This document shows, piece after piece, positions 43,142 through 52,904 of a stretch of 64,000 nucleotides of DNA. A program made the translations under genes and the position numbers. This DNA comes from Chytridium lagenaria (Eukaryota; Chytridiomycota; Chytridiomycetes; Chytridiales; Chytridiaceae). The notes beneath the pieces were generated by a model. That model was not told where the DNA came from. It was given only the letters and a program-made list of their open reading frames with translations, and ran no database searches. The stretch is from assembly GCA_025449115.1 (NCBI GenBank), contig JAHLKC010000084.1, positions 62,001-126,000 on the forward strand, in the 5' to 3' direction. Each line of letters opens with the position of its first letter. The stretch's first letter is position 1.

Positions 43142-45670
43142 ATGTGGACGTTAAAGCTGACTGCCATCGTCGCTGCCCTCGTAGCCATCACCATTTCAAC
43201 TGCAACAGCAAATGCTAATAATCCACCACATCCTCTTGAAAAGCGTCAGACAAGCAGCAGCTCACGATGGGATCAGCTTGGTACATCTTTAATAACCCCA
43301 TTCATTACATGGCAATTTCCCATAATTTCTGATACTTTATTCAAACGCAGATCGGCTGCACCCATGCTACTCGCTAGATCCAAGAGCAAACCGCACATAC
43401 TTTACATATGAGCAGGGCCAAAGATGTCAGAACAGGATCGACAGGAACATTGAACAGATTCGAACAGCAACCATCGACATTGGCCTCGTCTATCTCGACA
43501 TGCATGCATCCCTCCCCTATTTCCAGCAATCCACTGGCATAGATCTAGCAAACGAACTACGGGCTATCCGTGATGATACTTCCATCCGCACAACTGTTGA
43601 CCTCGAAAGGAGGTTGGATACTCTCAGCGTCCGATTCGGTACCCGAGCCTTTGTTGCTTCGTTAACGTGCCGTCCCATCATGCAAGTTTGGCAACCAATC
43701 GTTTTGGCTGCAAAGCCGTCACAGGCTGCTGATGCACTGGGAGAGGTGTTTGTCGGGGGAACTCTAGTCGAATTCTCACAATTACAAAGTTCTGGGGTTG
43801 TGAAGGAATACTTTGATAACTTTTGGAGGGAAAGACTTCCAAACGCCAACTTTGAAAAGTACAAGGGATTCCTCGTAGAGAGCATAAACGGCCAAAAACC
43901 ATGGGTAAGATTTTGCTTTTCGCTGCTCTTTTCAAAGATACCCGAGCTTATATTTCCCTCATTGCTTAGGATATGGCACGGTCACTATCGTCAAACCAAA
44001 ATTACGCTTTCGCTTACCCCACTTTTGGCGAAATTCTCGGAGTCGCCCCTGGATTTATAAGTCAAGGAAGCCCCAGCTATGAATATGATTATTATCGCAA
44101 CCCTGTCACCTATACTCTTCGGGACCCCTCCAGTAACGCTCTTAATGAGATTACCTTTCCGTGGATGGCCACGACAACGGAACCGAAGAATTCCATGTTC
44201 TCTTTCGAAGAGATCCTAAGCGGCTGCATGGATACAAGCACTTTGTCGAAAAATGTTCTCGATCCTGAAGATCCGAAATTAGTCCGCCCACCTACTGTGT
44301 TAGAGCGATTCTCGGCTTTTCCTGCGTCAATGATTGAAGGAAACTCTACCTTTGCTTTTAAAGTGGACAACACAACTGCCGCTGTTGTGATGAATAGGTT
44401 CTTTTGGGATCCCGATTTTGATAAAATGGACAGGGAGTTGGCCAGCATTGTCCGGGAAACTCCAAGCGTGAAAAACCTCATTATCGACTTGACCAACATG
44501 AACACTGCATGCGATCAATATGTGATGCTTGAAGTACGTAAGAGTATTGTTTAAAAACTTCATCTTGTTTTCATTAAACTAAAATCACCATTCTTTTTTG
44601 AATAACGACCTCGCCTTCCCCCCCCCCACCCAAAACAAAAAAACAAAAAAAAACAAAACAAAACAAAACCCCACAGTATCTCTTTCCGAACGCAACTCGA
44701 CCACTGCAATACAACTACCGTTTGACGCAAAACATGGAACAATTGCTTCGTTCGACTGCTGGGCCTATTAGAACCACCTTTTTGAATGTCACGCAAATGG
44801 ATCCTCTAACTCCTGGCAATATTTTGCTCGACGAAATTACCAATACGACAGTCGGTGGATCAACAGAAAGGTTTTCAAGAAAGTTTACGCGGCGCAGATG
44901 CACAGACTATGTGAACCTCATAGTTCCCGGTTTAAAAGTCTTGCCCAGAAACACATTCACACCACAGAACGTGGTCATGGTTTCCGATCAAAACTGTGTT
45001 CAAGGATGTAACGAGTTTGTGAGGTATAAGAATTTTACTCATAAATTTAAATTTGGCTTTTCTCATCTTCATATCACTTACTCTTCGTTAATAAATAGAA
45101 TCGCCAGCGACCAGTTAAAAATTAAAACCATCTCTTACCGTCCGTATGCATCCGACGGCTCTCTCCCCGTTACCGCCAACCGTTACTTCCAAGAAGTCCG
45201 TTCATTTCTCAGGAACATTGTCGCCGCGAATGCATCAACGTTCCCAAGCGAACGCTTGAGAGAAATCGACTTCTTCGCAACGTGGAGGTTTCCAAGCGTG
45301 AATACATTTGACCCTGACACTCCCGCTAACGCGATACCGTTGAACTTGAATAATGCGTCTATGCCGGATATCACGATTGGCGGAGTTGCCTTCGGTGGGG
45401 ATTGGCCGATGGGTGTTTGGAGGCGGACCGTGAAGGTGATGGGGTGGGGGCCTGGGACGCCGCCGGTTGCTGGAGGTTCTGGAAGTAGCAAATCTGGAGC
45501 GTATGGTGGCGAGAGACGTGGAAAGATGGCAGTCATCGGTGCTGTGTTGGGTGAGTTTTCCTTATCTCTTCTCCTTGACCTTGTGATCTTTTAAAAACAT
45601 TACAACTGACGCAATCGTGTTGATTTTTTCGAAAGTAGCTGTTTCCGTCTCGTGGTTTTTTGCATTTTAG
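43142..45670 (+). CDS. Secreted CPAF/S41-like protein with GPI-type C-terminus
   Basis: Six exons (43142-43280, 43351-43904, 43970-44533, 44677-45023, 45099-45550, 45639-45670) sum to 2088 nt and join perfectly to 695 residues. MWTLKLTAIVAALVAITIS is a signal peptide followed by a Lys-Arg (KRQ) processing-like site. The middle and C-terminal parts follow fungal CPAF-like S41 peptidases (PSVKNLIIDLTNMNTACDQYVM; ...QNVVMVSDQNCVQGCNEFVR). In active relatives the last block carries the nucleophile Ser in a C-x-S-x-C setting; here it is C-V-Q-G-C near residue 525, so catalysis is doubtful. The protein ends with a small-residue Gly/Ser linker and a hydrophobic tail (MAVIGAVLAVSVSWFFAF), as in GPI-anchored proteins. 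A surface binding or scaffold role is possible. Confidence 0.75.
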
Positions 45671-46002
45671 AAACAATATGTCCAGTTTATGTTTTCTTTA
45701 ACCCTCTTATTACCGCAGTTACACGTCATTAAACTTGTAATTCGTGTCATCGTTTCAAATAAACGTGAGCCTAATAATCCTATGCAGTAGTGGTTGTAAG
45801 GTCAACTATTTTAATAGTACATTTATTAATAATTATAATATTATTATTTAAAATAATAATAATTGAGTTGGTGAGTTTGTCTTCTTGGTGGAAGGTGTGG
45901 CCAGCCATGTCTCACCTCAAGTTTTAAATTTAAAAATAAACATCTCCTAAAAATAAAAGACAGCTTGCTACTTAATTGATTCTCCATCTCTTGTAGACGA
46001 TC

Positions 46003-48038
46003 ATGTCGCCTCTGGTGACGTCTTTTGCAGTGCTAGTGCCGGCGCTCCTATCTCTAGGGGCATCAGTAGTCTATGCCCAATCAACTGTGACATGTGGGGT
46101 GAACACCGTAGCGGTCATGGATTTTGACCTGAGGGATACTGGTAAAGAACTTTTTATCTCTTTTCCCAGCCGTCAACTAATATGCTGTTCATTCTTCTGT
46201 CAGAGATTGCACCGATGACCACGGAGAGAAATTATTGTGAATGCGCAAGTCGTTGCGAAGAAAACAGAGAGTGTGAAGTGTGAGTATTTTTAGTGGTCTT
46301 TAGAGGGTGCAGCTGACATCTTTTTTAGATTCTCTTTTGGAGTGGGTGGATCTGTGCGAGGTTAGTAGCCTATTTACCTTTTGCTATTCCCCAATATCGG
46401 CTCTACCCCTTATCAGAAGACTAATTATATGTTTTTTTTCCTAAAATCAGGAAACTGTTTCTTGTAAGTCTTTTTACATGATCTGCCCCTTCCGTCATTT
46501 ATTGCTATTCGAACTACAGAATTTAACTTCCCCACCCCATTTTCCCCATCAAAACGTAATCTCATAATAGACGGCGAGGCGGGTCCCCATCCGATTACAC
46601 ATCCATTTTCTTCCGGATGAGCGACAGAGTTTTTAGTGGAGGCTACGACCGAGGTTACATAGCCTGTAAGCACTAAGACCTGCTAACTCCACTAACTATT
46701 TTAAGCCCTACCATCCTCCTTCACATCTCGTGAAGCCTGCGCTGAAGCCGCAAGATCTAACTCATCATGCAACTTTGTCACGATCCAAAGCAGACCTTCA
46801 GGACTCTTTTCTTGTCACATGTATACTGGGGATTTGGGAACTGGGTATCAGACGGGATTTATTATGGGATCAGCACCTTCGCCGGATCCACCCGTTGTTA
46901 CTACACAGGATCCACCTTTGGAATCGTCATCGTCGGGATCGCCATCAGGAGCTGAAACTACCACATCGCTATCAACGTCGCAATCTTCCATCACTGTTGA
47001 TGGAAATACTGCCTTAATCACCGGCGCGCCAACACAAATCCCCTCAAGTACTTCCTCCTCACTTTCAAAAACCTACGCCTGGCGGAAACGACGGGGCTGC
47101 TGCAATCGTCAACGGTGGTCCTTCCTCCGATGACTCAGCTTCTCAACGCACGAAAATCGCAGTTGGGGTGGCCGTACCATTAACTCTTATCGGTTTGGTT
47201 GGTGCGTTTGCTTTAGTCATGATAAGGAGACGTCGAAGATCTATAAACCAAAAACCCTCTGCGCCCCCTTCCACGGTGATCAACCCTACATCAAATAGAG
47301 GAGGTGATGGAGGCGGCACCCAGCCCGGATACCTACTCTCTCCTACTTTAGCTGCCGCACCCAGTACCACCTTTGGACTTTCTTCGAGCAGCGTACTTAA
47401 CGATTCCGTCATGACCTCTGCCGTTAAAACTTCTGGAGCCGCGATTTACCCACCAGATCGAAAAGGATCGTCGTCCCTGGTTCAAGTTGAATTGGCGCCA
47501 CCACTGCGGTCTGACGTGAAAAGGCCGTATTTAGATGAAAAGAAATCTTTCATGTTTAGTAACAATGCTATTGGAACTGAATATGCCGCGCATGATGTTC
47601 CGATGAGAGAGAACCCTTCTCGGGAAGGTTTGCGTGGAACGGTGGAGGTGGCGAGGATGCCGACGGATGAGTTAGTCGCGTGGTTAACTTCTGCAGGCGT
47701 AGCATCGCATTTAGTCGAGATCCTCAAAGGTTTGGATGTTTCCCAATTTTGCTATTCTCTTCCATTTCTTAATACTTTTAATTGAAGGACTCTGTCATAT
47801 TAACCTCGTGTGTTTTTTTTTAGCTAACAACGTGACGGGCTTCTCCTTCCTCGTTCTCTCCGAAACCAAGTTATCGGAAATGAAGATTCCTGCCACGTCC
47901 GCGAGATTGATCATGGCATTGGTCAATGATTGCCGGAGAAGTGGAGGGGGAGGTTTTACGCATGATGGACCGAGTTACATGCATCGGGGGGCGACAATCG
48001 CTGCAGATGGGGAAGCACCGCCCCTGTACACGACATGA
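46003..48038 (+). CDS. Surface protein A: Cys-rich ectodomain, TM, SAM domain, PPxY tail
   Basis: Exons: 46003-46141, 46204-46279, 46329-46360, 46451-46463 (13 nt), 46571-46665, 46706-47729, 47824-48038; about 530 residues. Signal peptide (LVPALLSLGASVVYA), then TCGV..., YCECASRCEENRECEV, GNCFL, and a second module ACAEAARSNSSCNFVTI...CHMYTGDLG that resembles PAN/apple-type Cys spacing. A Ser/Thr/Pro-rich stalk precedes the helix VGVAVPLTLIGLVGAFALVM and a RRRRR stop-transfer. The cytoplasmic part ends in a SAM domain (MPTDELVAWLTSAGV...NNVTGFSFLVLSETKLSEM) and APPLYTT, a PPxY motif. An extra A near 47065 shifts the frame in the stalk. Paralogous to genes B (48789) and C (complement 55640-52905). 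Function inferred only: receptor or adaptor. Confidence 0.75.
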
Positions 48039-48788
48039 GAACGTCGTTAATAATCAAAGAGAGTTTGGTTTCATTTTTTAATATATAGATTGACGATGTA
48101 TAAGTAACATAAATCTCATAAATCTCATATTTGTATTGATAATGCAGTATGTGTTAAGCACAGTTCCGCCGAGTTTTACGATCAATCAGACAGACGAATC
48201 ATAATAAATATGAATGTGAAAGGAAGATTTAAAGCTTTGACGAGGATGTAAATATTAAAGGTGCTCATAATGGGAGTTCAAGGCTTTAAATCCAAAAGGG
48301 CTAAATCCAAAAAAAACGAAGGATGGAGTTTTTATTGACAAGTGACTATAGAATACAAAGAGTTCGCTTGAAAACTTGTGTGGAATGTTTAGATAAATAT
48401 CAATATTCTCGCTTCACCCTCCCTCACCCCGCTCTTAACATGGAAGGTTTAGTAATCGATGCGCCGCTTTTTTTAAAATGTCTTTTTCATATGTTCTAAA
48501 CCGTCTATTATATGTAAGGGTGGGGTAGAGAGACGCGGGTGACTCTGACTTATTTCTGGGGATCCAGTGATCCACCATTTCAAATATAAGGCCGCAGCGT
48601 CCGCCCCAAAGACACACCGTTCTCAACGACCAGAAAGGCAAGAAAAATAATCAGCGTACTTTAGGCAAGAAAAATGTTCACCTTTCCTTCCCAAAAAAAA
48701 TACTTGACAAATTCCTTTACCGTTGGTAATTGAGCGCGCTATTAAAAGCTTAGCCCCATCCAGAAGCTGATCTTGCACGCAAGAGACA
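48039..48788. other. Spacer between surface genes A and B
   Basis: AT-rich, 0.75 kb, no coding signal. It should contain the A terminator and the B promoter. Confidence 0.45.
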
Positions 48789-50749
48789 ATGAAGGCCGTC
48801 ATCGCCGTCATTTTCTTGCTGGTGGCGACCGTACACGCCACAGAACTTCTCACTTGTTCTGGAACGAATGTGGTGCACCATAACTTGAATGTGTTGGGGT
48901 ACAGTGGGAAAGAGTATCCGGATGTCAGGACTGCTTGCATGTGTGCGGAGCTATGTAAAACGGAGGAAACGGGATGTGCAATGTAAGTCATTAGGCTGAA
49001 AGAGTAAATGCTGATGGTTTCGTCTTTTTGTTATAGGTTCGCGCATCAAGCTTCGACGGGTGAGACTATAACATCGTCATGAAATCGATATACGTGTTGT
49101 TATTTACTTACAAATCTTTATTTCTACGTATGAATGTTATTTTATTGCAGGGAGGTGTATTTTGTAAGTTGGATGCCTACATAATTCACTCACTGATTAC
49201 CCTAACTATACAGAAAGAAGGCGGCTTCAACCACCCCAATCAACAAGTTTACTACCATCTTCAAAGAATTTCCTAATCTCATCATACCCGGAGACTTTAA
49301 ACGAGTAAACGTCTCTGATCGTGAGTACACCTTTGTCACTGTTAACTAAATGAATCTTCCACTAATTAATGCGATTTTTAGCTCTACGAACTGTCGTCCG
49401 AGGAAACTGCATTTCTCGATGTAATGACACCCCTCGATGCAATTACGTTGTCGTCGAAACCGGAGCTGTTCGTCCAAACATTATTACAACGTATACTTGT
49501 CGATTCTATGAAGGGGACTTGACGTCGGACTTTCGATTAGGCGTGCTTGACAAACCATTCGAAGGGGATGTCGTTCCCGTTGTTGCGCCTCCTTCGCAAC
49601 AACCAGAACAAGGTCCACCTCCTTCCAACCCTGGACAGGAATCACTTCCTTCATCAGAAGGTCTTGTCCCCATTGAATTGGCGGACCAGGAAGAACCCAT
49701 AACGGCTAACGTGGTTGAGTCCGACCAAGACATCTCAACGGAGCCAGCTCCATCATCATTGGCGACAGTACCACATATGGTGCAGGGCATGGGCGAGGAT
49801 GCTACCAATACTTTGCGTCAAGAGGGTTCCATCAATCCTGTCGTCATTGTACGGAATGACTCAACCGTTGCCTTGAAAACGAGGAAACCATCCGCAACCG
49901 TGGTTCCGGCAATCAGAGACTCGGACGTTACGACATCACCTTCTGTCAACAATGATTCTCCTCAACGCACAACCCTCATCCTGGGTATTGCTATCCCTCT
50001 TGGTGCGTTCATATTGTTGAGCGCCGTCGCAATGTGTCTCGTTAAACGACGTCGCCGGTCCGTCAAACCGCGACACTCACCTCCTGATATTCTTGTCAGC
50101 GCTGTCGAATATCCCATTCGTCAGGAAACGGCCCCAGTCCAACTTCCGCCAATGACCTTCCGGCTGAATTCTAGGTCAACTACCGTAAAGCCACCATTCG
50201 TTGAGCCTGCCGTCAGATCGAGTAAAGGCACACAAGTCCATCGAAGCGGAAAGGTTGCGCTTAATCGAATTGGAACTGTTGCATCCTTGATGAACAGGAC
50301 GGCTACTGAACGTGTATACCCATTCACTGGCTCACATGAGGAGGGTCGAATTCCGGGGTATGAGACGCTTGCCATGGCTAGGTCGACTGCGCCAGTCCCA
50401 GCAGGGATGGCTCGATGGACGACGGGTGAAATGTGTGAATGGCTAGCATCTCGAGGAGCTACGAATGATATATTAGATATTCTTCGAGGTGAGTAGGATA
50501 TGCCTTTCCTTTGTTTCAAATTCTAAAGGATCAATAGCGAACAACGTGACTGGGTACTCGTTTTTGCTTTTGTCGGACAGCAAGTTGCTTAGATGGGGGA
50601 TCTCAGATGCTGCTGCGAGGGGAGGGATAATGAATTTGGTAGAGGATAGTAGGAGGGCGGGAGATGGATCTATGGAGGGGTTAGCGTTTGTCTCGAGAAT
50701 GCAGTCGATGGCGATTGAAGGGGATGCCTTGCCCATTTACACGATCTGA
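48789..50749 (+). CDS. Surface protein B: Cys-rich ectodomain, TM, SAM domain, LPxY tail
   Basis: Exons 48789-48982, 49037-49059, 49151-49163 (13 nt), about 49214-49320, 49382-50488 and 50538-50749 join exactly to 551 residues, so this is the intact reference for the family. Signal peptide MKAVIAVIFLLVATVHA; LLTCSGTN; ACMCAELCKTEETGCAM; GRCIL (from the micro-exon); GNCISRCNDTPRCNYVVVE...CRFYEGDL. A Pro/Ser/Glu-rich stalk leads to the helix LILGIAIPLGAFILLSAVAMCLV (about residues 311-333) and KRRRRS. The SAM domain occupies about 456-520 (WTTGEMCEWLASRGA...NNVTGYSFLLLSDSKLLRWGI). The last residues are DALPIYTI, an LPxY WW-ligand type motif. Predicted type I plasma-membrane protein. No kinase or other enzyme domain is present. 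Confidence 0.8.
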
Positions 50750-51084
50750 TTTATCCCGTTTTTTTCTTTCTATCTATCTATCGTTTATGTTTTGGTGTTT
50801 TGTTTTTGTTTTTGTTCGTGGTGTTCTTTTTTCTTTTCTTTTTGCCCGTCATGTCATAGATTCCTTTATCCGAATTATCGCGTCCAGTCTCAGTTCTTTT
50901 GTCTTTCTTTCTTTTTGTTTCACCACACAGATAAATAAACGGTTTTTTTTTCTCTCCTTTTTTAATGCATTTAATGTGTGTATCCCGCGTTATGGATATC
51001 CACATAAACCGTACATTCGTTACCCTCACCACTAAATATTGCAAAATAAAATTGTCGCTCCGTAAAAACTGCATCATCTTTCTA

Positions 51085-52354
51085 ATGAGCACATCAAAGC
51101 AACGGGCTCCACCTCACATCCATCTCGCCAGTGGCGCTGTCTCCGGCCTCATATCATGCGTCTCCGTTCAACCGCTTGATGTCGTAAGTATGAAGGGTTA
51201 AGCTGTAGTTGATACTTTACTGACATGATCAACCAGTTAAAAACGGTGGGTGCTTAAACGTGCTCCAGCCTCCCAACGATCCTGGCCTGACAAAGAACGA
51301 TCATTGAAATCCAGAGGCTTCAACAGCAACGTGCGGACAATCCATCCTGGATGGTTAATGGACAGGTCAGAATATTGCAGCAACTCCGATGCAAATGCCA
51401 GTTTGTCTCCAATATTGTTCGAGACATAGTGTTAAAGGATTCCATCTTTGGACTTTGGCGCGGCGCATGGCCGACTGCCCTTCGAACAGTACCAGGGAGT
51501 GCGATGTATTTTATGTTTCTGGATAAGACCAAACACGCCTTCAATCAAGGCAGATTGCAAGGCTACACCTTTCTTACAACAACATCTGTTCATCTTCTCT
51601 CTGGGGCCATTAGCAGGATAGTGCTGACTTACCTAAAGAACACTTTTACCTAACATTTTATTTTAAGTCTGTTGGGTTAATGATGATGCCTATCACGGTT
51701 ATCAAGGTTCGGTACGAAGTGAGAATATTCTTGCACATTTGATATTTACCATCTACAGAGCAACCTGTACAATTACTCTTCATTAAGAGACGCCAGCCGC
51801 TCAATATTCAAGGAGAATGGCTTTCGAGGATTTTTTTATGGAGCAGGCGCTACTGCGATGAGATGAGAGATGCACCATTTGCTGGGATTACGTTATGCTA
51901 TATGAGGGCATGAAGCCAATGCTGTCAAGTGAGTTAATTGGAAATATTTCTACTAAGTACTTTGAAAGCCGCCATTTGTCTCCAAAACAGATTGCGCTTT
52001 CCAATGATCACAGCACTATAGTGTGAACTTAACGTCAAGCGTCCTAAGCGGCATTTCGCAACCGCCATTACCCAACCTTTTGACGTACTAAAACAAGAAT
52101 ACAATTAAAACCATCAAGTACCAAAATACGGTTAAGGGCTTTGCAAAGATTGCTGTGGTATGTTCTTTTTATATTCTTTTACTTCAAATATAGGGCATTG
52201 ACATTTTTGTCTAAAGGAGGAAGGAATCCACGGGTTCTTTATTGGCGTGGTGCCGCGAATCGTTCGGAAGAGCTTTAGCTCGGCCATCACTTGGACGGTG
52301 TATGAGAGAGTGGAGTTATCGCGACTGCTTGTCAATTACAATAGCGGCGCATGA
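51085..52354 (+). pseudogene. SLC25A38/Hem25-like mitochondrial carrier, damaged
   Basis: SLC25A38/Hem25 imports glycine into mitochondria for haem synthesis. Exons: 51085-51183 (HLASGAVSGLISCVSVQPLDV), a 9-nt micro-exon 51237-51245 (LKT, completing the PxDxxKT motif), 51315-51620 (RLQQQ...GLWRGAWPTALRTVPGSAMYFM...LLSGAISR), 51668-51718 (SVGLMMMPITVIKVRYE), then SNLYNYSSL...[15 protein letters not shown] near 51761-51864, and the C-terminus EEGIHGFFIGVVPRIVRKSFSSAITWTVYE (52219-52308). SVGLMMMP and SSAITWTVYE are typical of the SLC25A38 branch. Lesions include a 5-bp microduplication (ATGAGATGAG near 51857) that creates a stop, single-base losses near 51900, 52060 and 52090, and a stop-filled fifth exon. 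Decay seems real here, but errors may contribute. Confidence 0.7.
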
Positions 52355-52904
52355 TAATGTATATGTCGGAAAGGATCGGATTCGTGGAGAGGCTTCAAGG
52401 TCTGCCGTTGGGCTATATGTGGGCCGTTTAATACTGTATTTTAGCCTTCTCAATATACCGTTAATACATATCCTGCAGACATCGTGCTTTACCTTTCCGA
52501 TCGTTTATCAATTTTTTCTTGTAGGCAAGCGCCTTACTCCCATAATATGCGGGTCTCTAGCATGGCATGTTCACATTTCAGTTGCTCAGTCTATCTAATG
52601 TTTTGAAAGAAAAAGCATTTTGAGAAAAAAAGGGGGAAAAAAAGATTAAAAACCTCCCATGAAGCGATAACGGATGGACTGTTCATATTGATGTATTTTA
52701 GTGTCTTCGAAAAGTCACCCTCACATTCTTTAAGTAACTTCAAAGGTATCACTTTTTATTTCGCATGAATCTAGTCTATACACTACACAGAATACATCAA
52801 GATGAAACAAATTACAATCAATACGCACAAAAAACGTACAAAAATTCTCAGGGATATAATGCTGGCCAAAAAACAAACAAAAAAACCCTCCGATAGAGAG
52901 GTGA

